From assembly GCA_016711085.1 (NCBI GenBank), contig JADJTR010000004.1:450003-514002 (forward strand): a stretch of DNA of 64,000 nucleotides, written 5' to 3'. The stretch's first letter is position 1; each line of letters starts with the position of its first letter. The position numbers were made by a program, and so were the translations under genes. Origin of the DNA: Phyllobacteriaceae bacterium. Lineage in GTDB: Bacteria > Pseudomonadota > Alphaproteobacteria > Rhizobiales > Rhizobiaceae. Under the pieces are notes generated by a model. It did not search any database. It saw nothing but the letters and a program-made list of their open reading frames with translations, and was not told the origin of the DNA. Below, in pieces: positions 1-8,781 of this stretch.

Positions 1-572
1 ACCTGCTGCTCGCGGTTGAGACGGCCGATGATGTGGAATATCTCCGAAACCAGCAAGGGTGAAAGCCCGAGCGACGGTTCGTCGAGCAGCATCAGCTTCG
101 GCCGCGCCATCAATCCGCGGCCGATGGCGAGCATCTGCTGCTGGCCTCCCGACAGCGTGCCGGCCGCCTGCGCCCGGCGCTCCTTCAGGATCGGAAAATA
201 GGAATAGACCAACTCCTCGTCGGCCGCGATTCCGGCGCTGTCGCGCCGCGTGAACGCGCCCATGCGCAGGTTTTCCGCGACGCTCAGCAGCGGAAACACC
301 TCGCGCCCCTCCGGCACATGGACGATGCCGGAGCGCACCACCCGATCCGGCTCGGCGCCGGCGATGTTTTGGCCTTCGAAGCGGATCTCGCCCTTTTCCG
401 GGTCCATCACGCCGGAGATGGTTTTCATCAAGGTCGTCTTGCCGGCGCCGTTGGCCCCCAACACCGTGACGATGCGGCCGGCCGGCACATCAAGGCTGAC
501 GCCGCGCAACGCCATGATCGGCCCGTAAAACGCCTCCAGATTGCGCACGACAAGCAGGGGTTCGCCGCTCAT
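1..572 (-). CDS. livF: Branched-chain amino acid-type ABC transporter ATP-binding protein LivF (3' end outside window)
   Basis: Cytoplasmic ATPase of a Liv/HAAT-family importer. The protein begins MSGEPLLVVRNLEAFYGPI and carries a Walker A (GANGAGKTT), the ABC signature (LSGGQQ) and a Walker B (LMLLDEPSLGLSP). The C-terminal part runs off the left edge, so about 190 residues are visible. The start ATG (572-570) overlaps the livG stop as ATGA, so the two are translationally coupled. It is the last visible gene of a livH-livM-livG-livF run. No substrate-binding protein of this set lies in the window. The position behind acyl-CoA dehydrogenase genes suggests import of a carboxylic or amino acid fed into that pathway; this is inference. 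Confidence 0.9.
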   Translation of the reverse strand, partial: MSGEPLLVVRNLEAFYGPIMALRGVSLDVPAGRIVTVLGANGAGKTTLMKTISGVMDPEKGEIRFEGQNIAGAEPDRVVRSGIVHVPEGREVFPLLSVAENLRMGAFTRRDSAGIAADEELVYSYFPILKERRAQAAGTLSGGQQQMLAIGRGLMARPKLMLLDEPSLGLSPLLVSEIFHIIGRLNREQQ

Positions 573-1347
573 GCCGCATGTTTCTCCTTGCCGCCGCCAA
601 GATAGGCCTCGATCACCGCCGGGTGGCTCTGCACCTCCTTCGGGGCGCCGAGCGCCAGGCGTCTTCCGTCGGCGAGCGCCATCACCCGGTCGCTGACCGC
701 CGAGACGGATGCATGTCATGCTCGACCATCAGCACGGTGACGCCCATCTGGGTCTTGATGTCCTCGATCCAGAAGGCGACGTCCTGCGTCTCCTCGGTCG
801 AAAGACCGGAAGCCGGCTCGTCGAGGAGGAGCAATTTGGGTTCGAGCGCCAGCGCCCGGCCCATCTCCACCACCTTGCGCACGCCATAGGGCAGCCCGGC
901 GATGGTCTTGTCGCGAAAGGCTTGGAGATCGAGGAAATCGATGACCTTTTCGACCGCCTCGCGGTGCGCCCGCTCGGCCTTGCGCACAGAAGGCAAAAAC
1001 AGCAGCTCGGAAACCAGGTTTGTCGCACGATGCGTATGGCGCCCGACCAACAGGTTCTGCAACACCGAGGCGTGCTCGAACAATTCGATGTTCTGGAAGG
1101 TGCGGGCGATGCCGCAGGCGGCGACTTCGTGCGCCTTGCGCTTCAGCAGGCTTTCACCCCGGAACCGGATGTCGCCCTCGACGGGGTCGTAGAATCGCGA
1201 CACCAGGTTGAACAGCGTCGACTTGCCCGCGCCGTTCGGACCGACAAGCGCGAAGACCTCGCCCTCCTCGACCTCGAACGACACATGGTCGACAGCGGTG
1301 ACGCCGCCGAACTTGAGGGTGACGTTGTCGACCTCGAGCAGGCTCAT
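569..1347 (-). CDS. livG: ABC transporter ATP-binding protein LivG (apparent frameshift near the 3' end)
   Basis: Second ATPase of the first Liv importer. It starts MSLLEVDNVTLKFGGVTAV, with Walker A GPNGAGKST, the Liv-specific GIARTFQNIELF segment and Walker B LLLLDEPASGLS. The frame breaks at about 705-712, just after VLMVEHDM. The expected LivG tail (SAVSDRVMALADGRRLALG, ending EAYLGGGKEKHAA) continues in another frame to a TGA overlapping livF. A one-base error explains this best. The ATG overlaps the livM stop (ATGA). LivG is distinguished from LivF by the longer insert between Walker A and the signature. Confidence 0.88.
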
Positions 1348-2444
1348 CGCATCCGCTCCGTCTTGAGGTAACTCTTCTGACGGCGGAACATGGATTTTCG
1401 GTAGAACGGGAAAAGGTCGAAAAAGGTCCGCGTCTTGATCCAGCGACCGTAGATGCCGAGCGGCTCGAACAGGATGAACAAGACCAGGATGACGCCGAAG
1501 ATCGCCGCCTCCAGCCCCGGAACGGCGACCGAACCGGCCCCGGTGAACGAGCCGATGAAATCGCGCGCGAACACGATCGCCTGCGGCAGCAACACGACGA
1601 CGGCGGCGCCGAAGAACGCGCCGTGGATCGTGCCGAGGCCGCCGATCACAACCATCATCAGCATCTGGATCGAGGTGATCAGCGTGAAGGATTCGTGGTT
1701 GAACACCCCGGCGAAATGGCCCATCAGCGCGCCGCAAAGCCCGGTGATCGCGGTCGACAGGCCGAAGGCCGTCGCCTTGGCGCGCGCGATATCGACTCCC
1801 ATGGCGCGCGCCGAGATTTCCGAATCGCGCACCGCCGCGAAAGCCCGGCCGAGCGGCGAGCGCAGCAGATTGAGGTAGGCGAAAACGACAAGGATCGTCA
1901 CCGCGAGCACAAGATAGTAAAACCGGCCCGGCGCGGCGTAGCGGTCGAATTCGACGCCGAAGATCGAGATGGTCGGCGCGACCAGCCCGCCGACGCCGCC
2001 GGTGACCGGCTCGGCGAGGATGATGACATCCTCGACCAGCATGGAGACGGCGAGCGTGGCGATGGCGAGATAGATGCCGTGCAGCCGCGCCGTCGGCAGC
2101 GCCAGCAGGACTCCGGCGAAACCCGAAATCAATCCGGCCAGCGGCAGGGCGAGCAGAAACGGCAGGCCCATGCGGTCCTGCAGGATCGTGTTGGCGTAAC
2201 ACCCGACTGCGAGAAAGGCCGCGTGTCCGAGACTTTCCTGGCCGGCCTGGCCGACGAGGATCATCAGTCCCATGCCGCCGATCGACCAGATCAGCAGGCT
2301 GGTCGCCTCGCCGATCAGGAAAACGTCGAAAAGCAGCGGAACGGCGAGCGCGAACAGGACGAGCAGACCGTACCACAGCGCATGACCGGCGTGCTTCACC
2401 AACCGGATGTCGAAATCATAGGAGGTCTTGAACAGCGTCCTCAT
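1344..2444 (-). CDS. livM: Branched-chain amino acid ABC transporter permease LivM
   Basis: Inner-membrane permease of the first Liv system, about 366 residues, with many hydrophobic helices and the family segment GQESLGHAAFLAVGCYA. The conserved cytoplasmic loop (AVRDSEISARAMGVD) couples to the ATPases. I start it at ATG 2444 (MRTLFKTSYDFD) because the open frame further upstream runs into livH. The stop overlaps the livG start. It pairs with livH to form the channel. Confidence 0.9.
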   Translation of the reverse strand: MRTLFKTSYDFDIRLVKHAGHALWYGLLVLFALAVPLLFDVFLIGEATSLLIWSIGGMGLMILVGQAGQESLGHAAFLAVGCYANTILQDRMGLPFLLALPLAGLISGFAGVLLALPTARLHGIYLAIATLAVSMLVEDVIILAEPVTGGVGGLVAPTISIFGVEFDRYAAPGRFYYLVLAVTILVVFAYLNLLRSPLGRAFAAVRDSEISARAMGVDIARAKATAFGLSTAITGLCGALMGHFAGVFNHESFTLITSIQMLMMVVIGGLGTIHGAFFGAAVVVLLPQAIVFARDFIGSFTGAGSVAVPGLEAAIFGVILVLFILFEPLGIYGRWIKTRTFFDLFPFYRKSMFRRQKSYLKTERMR

Positions 2445-2448
2445 GCGT

Positions 2449-3324
2449 TCACACTTTTTTCGCGTGGATTTGCGCGAGGATGCCGTGCGGCCGGAACACA
2501 AGCACGAGGAAGAGCAGCAGATATGGTGCGATCTGGCTGTAGCCGGCAGCGAGATAATAGGAGGCGAAGGGTTCGATCAGTCCGACGATCAGGCCGCCAA
2601 TCAGCGCCCCGGGCAACGAGCCGAGCCCGCCGATGACGGAGGCGGCGAAGGCCTTGATGCCGAGCAGCCCGGTCGACGGATCGATCGATCCCTTGGAGGC
2701 GAAGAGGATGCCGGCGATCGCCGCCACCACGCCGGAAAGCGCCCAGGTCAGCGAATGGATGCGCTTGACCGGTATGCCCATGTAATAGGCGGCGAGCTGG
2801 TTCTGCGACGCCGCCTGCATGGCGACGCCGAGGCGCGTGCGGGCGAAGACCAGCCACAGCAGCATCGTCAGCGCCACGGTGACGACGATGATCGACACCT
2901 CGTCGAGGCCGAGCACCAGCCCGCCGAACCGCACCTCCTGGCCGGCCATCGGGCTTTTCAGCGACACCGGTTCATGCCCGAAAACGAAACCGGCGGCGAA
3001 GCGCAACACGAAACCGAGCGCGATGGTGAGGATGACGACGGCGATCTGCGACTGGCCGAACATGCGGCGCAGAATCGCCATGTCGACAAGATAGCCGAAC
3101 ACACCCATGACGATCATCGCCAGCGGCGCAGCGATCCAGAACGACAGGCCGGCCCAGTCGTCATTGGCGAAGGCGAGCGCCACGAAAGCGCCAAGCATCA
3201 TGAAATCGCCCTGGGCGAAATTGACCGCTTCGGTCGCCTTGTAAATCAAAACGAAGCCGAGCGCGATCAGGCCGTACACGCAGCCATTCGCCAGTCCGCT
3301 CACCAGAAGCTGAAGCGTCAGCAT
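2449..3324 (-). CDS. livH: Branched-chain amino acid ABC transporter permease LivH
   Basis: Permease subunit of about 291 residues with the LivH hallmark near the N-terminus (GLIALGFVLIYKATEAVNFAQGDF). The ATG at 3324 has a GGGAGG Shine-Dalgarno seven bases upstream; a GTG two codons earlier sits too close to it. The 3' end is four bases from livM. It is the first liv gene of the cluster, about 100 bp downstream of the oxidoreductase genes on the same strand, so probably part of one long transcript. Confidence 0.9.
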   Translation of the reverse strand: MLTLQLLVSGLANGCVYGLIALGFVLIYKATEAVNFAQGDFMMLGAFVALAFANDDWAGLSFWIAAPLAMIVMGVFGYLVDMAILRRMFGQSQIAVVILTIALGFVLRFAAGFVFGHEPVSLKSPMAGQEVRFGGLVLGLDEVSIIVVTVALTMLLWLVFARTRLGVAMQAASQNQLAAYYMGIPVKRIHSLTWALSGVVAAIAGILFASKGSIDPSTGLLGIKAFAASVIGGLGSLPGALIGGLIVGLIEPFASYYLAAGYSQIAPYLLLFLVLVFRPHGILAQIHAKKV

Positions 3325-3422
3325 CAGCACTCCTCCCGTTGCGGCCGTCCGGTCTTCGCCGGCTTGTCGGTCACTTCACCACACTTGCCGTCCGGCCTGC
3401 AATCGAAACCGGACACGCGCGT

Positions 3423-4462
3423 TCACGGCGCGATGAAAACCTTTCCGTTCGGTTTCGCCAATTCGTCAGCCACGCGATCGACAGCCTGCGCCAGCGGCAC
3501 GATGGCGGTGACATCGGTGCGCCATTGGCCGGAAACGAAACGCTGTTGCGCCTCGGCAAATCGCGCCGACTTGCGCTCCGGCGTCGCGGCGCGCATCCAC
3601 TGGGTCAGCCAGAATCCCTCGATGCGCTTGTCCTGGAAAATGAACTGGCCGGGCTCGCGGATCGCTGTCTCGGTCGGGTCGAGGCGGCCATAGATGATCC
3701 AGCGCGAGCTGCGTCCCATGGTGTGGAAAACGGTCGAGGCGAGCGGTCCCGTCACCGCGTCGAGGAAGATGCGCGGCTTTTCCCCGGCGAAGACCTCTTT
3801 CAGCCGCGCCTTGAAACCGGGCGCTTCGGCGTTGAGCGCCACCGTCGCCCCGGCCGCTTCCAGCAGGGGAATCTGGTCGTCGCGCCGCACGATGGTGATC
3901 GGCCGGAATCCCTCTTCCTTCGCCACGCCGATCATCAGCTTGCACAATTGGCTGGCGCCGGCGGTGAGCACGAACGCCTTCGCTCCGTCCCCGCGCACGA
4001 TGTCGAACATGGCAAGCGCGGTCAGCGGATTGACGATCAGCGCCGCCGCGTCCTCGTCGCGCATGCCGCCGATCAGCGGTATGACGCCGCGGGCGTCGGC
4101 GATGGCGTAGTCCGCCCACGCGCCCCAGTTGGACAGTCCGGTGGCGAAGGCGACGCGTTTGCCGACGAGACCGTCGGCGAGCGATCCGCCGCCCGATGCC
4201 GCCACCACGCCGACACCTTCGAAACCGGCCGGCCGGCCTTTCACGCGCGGCTGGCCGTACAGTCCTTTGACGAACATCACGTCGGACGGGTTGACCGAAG
4301 CGAGCGTCGTCCTGATCAGCACCTGCCCCTCCGCCGCAACCGGCACGCCGATGCGGCCGAACTCGACATAGGATCCATCGATTCCAGCACCGACTCCGAA
4401 GGGCGGGCGGCGTAACCATCGCCCTTCAGCAGCAACGCGTTCATGGTGGAAGGAATCGTCAT
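3423..4462 (-). CDS. MDR-family zinc-independent oxidoreductase, quinone reductase-like (frameshift near the 5' end)
   Basis: Medium-chain dehydrogenase/reductase fold with a GroES-like N-terminal half (NPSDVMFVKGLYGQPRVKGR, FEGVGVV) and a Rossmann half, and no catalytic-zinc ligands. The first 30 residues (MTIPSTMNALLLKGDGYAAR) lie in a different frame from the rest; the break is at about 4370-4376, where YVEFGRIGVPVAAEGQ resumes. The start codon overlaps the stop of the paralogous gene upstream (ATGA). It is probably a 2-enoyl or quinone-type NADPH oxidoreductase in the acyl-CoA locus; the substrate cannot be told from sequence. Confidence 0.8.
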
Positions 4463-5433
4463 GCGCCGGGCTCCAGGATCAGCTTGCCGGTGGTCTCCCG
4501 CCCCATGACGCGTTTGAGCACTTTCGCCGCGTCCTTGAGCGGATAACGCCCCTCGATCACCGGTTTGACCTTGCCCGCGGCGCGCCAGCCGAGGAGTTCG
4601 GCCATGTTGGCGGCGTAGGTCCGCGGTTCGCGCGCCGTGAACGTGCCCCAGAACACGCCGACGACGGCGAAACCCTTGACCAGCGCCAGATTGACGGCGA
4701 ATTGCGGAATCGTCCCGGAGGCGAAGCCGATGACCAGCAGCCGGCCGTTCCACGCCATGTTGCGCGCCAGCGCGTCGAAGGCGTCGCCGCCGACCGGGTC
4801 GAAGGCGACATCGACGCCCTTGCCGCCGGTCGCCTGTTTCAACGCATCCTTGAGCTTGTCGTAGCCGATCGCGAGATCGGCGCCGGCGGAAAGCGCCGTC
4901 GCCTGTTTTTCCGGCGTCGAAGCGATGGCGATGACGCGCGCGCCCATCGCCTTGCCGATCTGGATCGCCGCGATGCCCGTCGCCCCTGCCGCGCCGGCCA
5001 CCGCCAGCGTTTCGCCGGGCCTGAGCGCCGCGCGCTGCTTCAGCGCATGATGCGACGTGCCGTAGGCTGTGAGCAGCGCGCACGCCTCCGCCTCGTCCAT
5101 TTCCGGCGGCAATTTCATCGCCATGGCTTCCGCGACCGCGACCCGTTCGGCATAGGCCCCGAGCGTCGACAGCGCGGCGACACGATCGCCGACCTTGAGC
5201 GTCTTCACTCCCGGCCCGACCGCGACGATCCGGCCCGCTACCTCCATGCCGGGCACGAACGGCGTTGGCGGCTTCACCTGGTAAAGCCCTTGCACCAGCA
5301 GACCGTCGGGATAGTTGACGCCGATCGCCTTCGCTTCGATCACGATCGTGTCGCCCTTGGCTTCTGGTTCGGGCCAATCGGCCCAGTCCAGCGCATCGAG
5401 CGGCGCGAAATCGCGGGCGACGATGGCCTTCAT
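4459..5433 (-). CDS. NADPH:quinone oxidoreductase family protein (MDR)
   Basis: Complete 324-residue MDR enzyme. The GroES-like domain contains NYPDGLLVQGLYQVKPPTPF and GMEVAGRIVAVGPGV. The NADPH Rossmann motif is AVAGAAGATGIAAIQIGKA. The late motif GFASGTIPQFAVNLALVKG is typical of ACAD-linked quinone oxidoreductases. There is no structural-zinc cysteine cluster. The ATG shares its A with the TGA of the acyl-CoA dehydrogenase (TGATG), so expression is coupled. It probably moves hydride from NADPH to an enoyl or quinone acceptor. Confidence 0.9.
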   Translation of the reverse strand: MKAIVARDFAPLDALDWADWPEPEAKGDTIVIEAKAIGVNYPDGLLVQGLYQVKPPTPFVPGMEVAGRIVAVGPGVKTLKVGDRVAALSTLGAYAERVAVAEAMAMKLPPEMDEAEACALLTAYGTSHHALKQRAALRPGETLAVAGAAGATGIAAIQIGKAMGARVIAIASTPEKQATALSAGADLAIGYDKLKDALKQATGGKGVDVAFDPVGGDAFDALARNMAWNGRLLVIGFASGTIPQFAVNLALVKGFAVVGVFWGTFTAREPRTYAANMAELLGWRAAGKVKPVIEGRYPLKDAAKVLKRVMGRETTGKLILEPGA

Positions 5434-7319
5434 CACACCTTCTCCTGCGTGTGTTTTTTCAGTTCGGCCCGCGCGATGACCATGCGGTGCACCGCGTCCG
5501 GACCGTCGGCGAGACGCAACGTACGCAGGCCGGTCCACATGCGGGCGAGCGGCGTATCCTGGCTCACCCCCTGACCGCCGAACATCTGCACCGCCTCGTC
5601 GGTCACCTTCAAAGCCACGCGCGGCGCCACCACCTTGATCTGGCTGATCCACGGCGCGGCGGCGCGGGCGTCGCCCTGGTCCATCACCCAGGCCGCCTTC
5701 AGGCAGAGCAGGCGCGCCATCTCGATCTCGAGGCGACATTCGGCAATGATGTCGTAATTGGCGCCGAGCTTGGCCAGCGGCTTGCCGAAGGCCACGCGGC
5801 GCATGGAGCGCTGCGCCATCAGCTCCAGCGCGCGTTCCGCCTGGCCGATGGCGCGCATGGCGTGATGGATGCGGCCCGGCCCGAGGCGACCCTGGGCGAT
5901 TTCGAAGCCCTTGCCCTCGGCCCAGACGAGGTTCGAGGCCGGCACGCGGACCGAATCGAAGCGGATGTGCATGTGGCCATGGGGGGCGTCGTCGCGGCCA
6001 TAGACTTCCATCGCGCGCAGAACGGTGACGCCCTTGGTGTCGGCGGGAACCAGGATCATCGAATGGCGCTGGTGGCGCGGCGCGTCCTCGCCGCCGGTTT
6101 TCACCATGACAATGTAGATCTTGCAGCGCGGATCGCCCGCCCCCGACGACCACCATTTCTCGCCGTCCAGCACGTAGTCGTCGCCATCGCGCACGCAGCT
6201 CATGGCGATGTTGGTGGCGTCCGACGAGGCGACATCCGGCTCGGTCATCAGATAGGCCGAGCGGATCTTGCCCTCCAGCAGCGGCTCGAGCCATTGCTGC
6301 TTGTGTTCGGCCGAGCCGTAGCGCTCCAACACCTCCATGTTGCCGGTGTCGGGCGCCGAGCAATTGAACGTTTCCGCCCCGAGATGGGCCTTGCCCATCT
6401 CCTCGGCCAGATAGGCGTATTCCACCGTGGTCAGGCCGTAGCCGCGCGACGAATCGGTCAGCCAGAAATTCCACAGGCCCCGTTCGCGCGCCTTCGCCTT
6501 CAGTCCGCCGAGGATGTCGGTCTGGCGGCTGGTGTAGGCGAAACGATTGCCAGCCTTGCCGACCTCGTCGAGGAATTCGTCGTCGAGCGGCAGAATGTCG
6601 TCGCGCACCATGCGCGCCACTTTCTCGTGGATCGGTTTCAGCCTCTCGGTCATGCCGAGGTTCATGTCGGTCACGGCGCGATCCTTCCCCTTGTAGCCGA
6701 GGCCCCTCAGGGCGAATGTCACGATTTCCGCCAGCAAGGCGTCGACTTCGCCCGTCGATTGGCCGGTCCTCGGCTGGAACCAGAAAACCGGCGAGTTGAG
6801 CGTCAGGAACATCATCTGCATGGCGACGCCGGCGTTGCCGAAATCGAGATCGCCGGCGGCGCGGGCCGCCACCGCGGCGGCGCGGAACTGGTCGGCATAG
6901 GCGTCGCGGTCGGCGGCAAGCTCTATGAGGGCTTCGCGTTGTTCCGGAGTCGTCGCGCCGCGCAAATGCATCGTGATGCCTTCCCAAACCGTCCGCTGGA
7001 AGGGCCGCGTCGCGATCATGTTGACGGTATGAGCCTTCATCATGGCGATCAGACGCGTGATGGCCGGACCTTTGATGTTCAGCTGACCGGCAATTGCGCG
7101 GCGATTGAGCGCCATGCCGGCGCGAAAGACATCGGCGAACAGTTCGGCCTTCGAATTGTAGTGATGGTAGATGCGCCCCTTGGTCGCCCCGAGGCGGCGG
7201 GCCACGTCGTCGATCGACGCGCCCTGGTAGCCGCGCTCCATGAAACACGCCGCCGCGGCCGCCAGTATGTCGCCCTGCGCGATGTCGTCCGGCAATGCGA
7301 TCCTGAGGTGCGCGGTCAA
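5433..7319 (-). CDS. TetR-family regulator read through in frame into an acyl-CoA dehydrogenase
   Basis: One open frame encodes two families. The N-terminal ~215 residues are a TetR regulator, with helix-turn-helix GYQGASIDDVARRLGATKGR and YHHYNSKAELF. From about 6665 follows a full ~410-residue acyl-CoA dehydrogenase of the ACAD10/11 type (MNLGMTERLKPIHEKVARMV, YLMTEPDVASSDATN, DGEKWWSSGAGDPRC, FGGQGVSQDTPLARMW). I start TetR at TTG 7319, behind GGAGGGG, because longer frames run through the operator at 7383-7404 into the divergent gene. At the junction, one base less in a GGGG run (6687-6690) would end TetR at a TGA inside GTGACC and start the dehydrogenase at that GTG (6674), a classic overlap. 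Two separate genes are therefore likelier than a true fusion. Confidence 0.8.
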   Translation of the reverse strand: MTAHLRIALPDDIAQGDILAAAAACFMERGYQGASIDDVARRLGATKGRIYHHYNSKAELFADVFRAGMALNRRAIAGQLNIKGPAITRLIAMMKAHTVNMIATRPFQRTVWEGITMHLRGATTPEQREALIELAADRDAYADQFRAAAVAARAAGDLDFGNAGVAMQMMFLTLNSPVFWFQPRTGQSTGEVDALLAEIVTFALRGLGYKGKDRAVTDMNLGMTERLKPIHEKVARMVRDDILPLDDEFLDEVGKAGNRFAYTSRQTDILGGLKAKARERGLWNFWLTDSSRGYGLTTVEYAYLAEEMGKAHLGAETFNCSAPDTGNMEVLERYGSAEHKQQWLEPLLEGKIRSAYLMTEPDVASSDATNIAMSCVRDGDDYVLDGEKWWSSGAGDPRCKIYIVMVKTGGEDAPRHQRHSMILVPADTKGVTVLRAMEVYGRDDAPHGHMHIRFDSVRVPASNLVWAEGKGFEIAQGRLGPGRIHHAMRAIGQAERALELMAQRSMRRVAFGKPLAKLGANYDIIAECRLEIEMARLLCLKAAWVMDQGDARAAAPWISQIKVVAPRVALKVTDEAVQMFGGQGVSQDTPLARMWTGLRTLRLADGPDAVHRMVIARAELKKHTQEKV

Positions 7320-7382
7320 TTCCCCTCCGCCGCCGCCCTCCGCGCTGATCGCGCACCGGGCCTTTACGGATGGCGGAAAGAT

Positions 7383-7404
7383 CAACATACTACCCGGTAT
7401 GTTG
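7383..7404. promoter_or_regulatory. Palindromic operator between divergent catabolic operons
   Basis: A perfect inverted repeat, CAACATAC, then a 6-bp spacer, then GTATGTTG (7383-7390 and 7397-7404). It lies in the gap between the minus-strand TetR gene and the plus-strand SDR gene. Length and position fit autorepression by the TetR protein, so both arms would be induced together. The operator function is inference; the repeat itself is directly visible. Confidence 0.7.
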
Positions 7405-7446
7405 TCAACGCGGCCGCGAGGAGCGCGCCACGCAAGGGAGGACGCC

Positions 7447-8263
7447 ATGACCTGGCTCGACGATCTGTTTTCGGTGCGCGGCAAGACGGCGCTGGTCACC
7501 GGCGGCGCCACTGGCATCGGCCGCATGGCGGCGACCGGCTGCGGCTGGCGGCGCGCGCGTTCTGATCGCCTCGCGCAAGGGCGTCGATTGCGAACGCGTC
7601 GCCGGCGAAATCGCCGCGCTCGGTTTCCCCGGAACGGTCGAGGGTTTCGTCGGCGATGTCTCGACCGAGGCCGGCTGCGAGGCGCTCGCCGCCGAGGTTG
7701 GTCGACGCACCGATCGCCTCGCCATCCTGGTCAACAATGCCGGCGTCTCGTGGGGCGAACCGCTGGACACCTTTCCCTATGCCGCATGGGCCAAGGTGAT
7801 GAACGTCAACGTTACCGGGCTGTTTCACCTCACCCGTCTGCTGTTGCCATTGATCGAAAAAGCGGCGAGCGAGGCCGATCCGGCCCGCATCATCAATCTC
7901 GGTTCGGTCATGGGCTCGCAGCCCTTGGCCGACGGCGCCTATTCCTATACGGCGTCGAAGGCGGCGGTGCATCATTTGACCCGCACGCTCGCCGGGGAAT
8001 TGGCCGGCCGGCGCATCACCGTCAACGCCTTCGCGCCCGGCCCTTTCCAGAGCCGGATGACGGCGTTTGCCACCGGCACCGACGAAAAAGCGGCGCGCGT
8101 CGGCTCGAACGTGCCACTCGGCCGCATCGGCGCGCCGGATGACATCGCCGGGGCGACCCTGTATCTGTGCTCGCGCGCCGGCGCTTATGTGACCGGCGCA
8201 ATCCTGCCGATTGATGGTGGCGAAAGCGTCCATCACGGCGTGCATTTGTTCAAGGGCGACTGA
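7447..8263 (+). CDS. SDR-family NAD(P)-dependent oxidoreductase (frameshift near the N-terminus)
   Basis: Short-chain dehydrogenase of about 272 residues. Motifs are the cofactor site TALVTGGATGIGR, NNAG (ILVNNAGVSWGEP), catalytic Ser in INLGSVMGS, the YTASK catalytic Tyr-Lys and the tail GAILPIDGGESVHHGVHLFK. The frame breaks at about 7538-7550 (after RMAATG; AAGGARVLIASRKG continues in another frame). Start ATG has GGGAGG six bases upstream. First gene of the plus-strand arm; its TGA overlaps the next ATG. Probably a 3-hydroxyacyl-CoA or related alcohol dehydrogenase. Confidence 0.85.
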
Positions 8264-8781
8264 TGACGGCGGAAAAAAGCGCGAACTACATGTCGATCTA
8301 CAAGAAGCCGCCGGTTCCCCTCGACGGATTGGCGGACCATATCGGCAAGGAAATCGGCGTATCCGATTGGCGCACGGTCACCCAGGAGATGATCGACAAG
8401 TTCGCCGAAGCCACCGACGACCATCAATTCATCCATGTCGATCCCGAGCGCGCCCGCGACACGCAATTCGGCGGAACCATCGCCCATGGCTTCCTGACAT
8501 TGTCGCTGTTTTCGACGCTCGCCTATGAAGCGGTTCCGCCGCTGGCCGGCACGGCCCTGGGCGTCAATGTCGGCTTCGACAAGGTGCGTTTCGTCAATCC
8601 GGTGAAGTCCGGCGCAAGGGTGCGGGCGCGTTTCATCTTCGCCGACGTCAACATCCGCCCGTCCGGCTATGTCCAGGTCGCCTATGACGTTGCGATCGAA
8701 ATCGAAGGGCAGACGCGCCCGGCCTTGACTGCGCGATGGCTCACCCTGTCGGTGATGCAGAAGGCGGGCGACGCGTCGTGA
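8263..8781 (+). CDS. MaoC-family dehydratase (R-specific enoyl-CoA hydratase-like)
   Basis: A 172-residue hot-dog-fold protein. The hydratase motif is intact: DHQFIHVDPERARDTQFGG followed by IAHGFLTLSLF, which supplies the catalytic Asp/His pair. Translation is coupled on both sides (TGATG with the SDR, GTGA with the phosphotransferase gene). It would hydrate a 2-enoyl-CoA made by the acyl-CoA dehydrogenase across the divergent promoter. The acyl chain handled is not evident. Confidence 0.9.
   Translation: MTAEKSANYMSIYKKPPVPLDGLADHIGKEIGVSDWRTVTQEMIDKFAEATDDHQFIHVDPERARDTQFGGTIAHGFLTLSLFSTLAYEAVPPLAGTALGVNVGFDKVRFVNPVKSGARVRARFIFADVNIRPSGYVQVAYDVAIEIEGQTRPALTARWLTLSVMQKAGDAS

Noticed and set aside
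5451..7565. A 704-codon plus-strand frame opposite the TetR/acyl-CoA dehydrogenase
   Set aside because: Antisense shadow: rich in His/Arg/Gln with no domain; the minus strand carries clear motifs.
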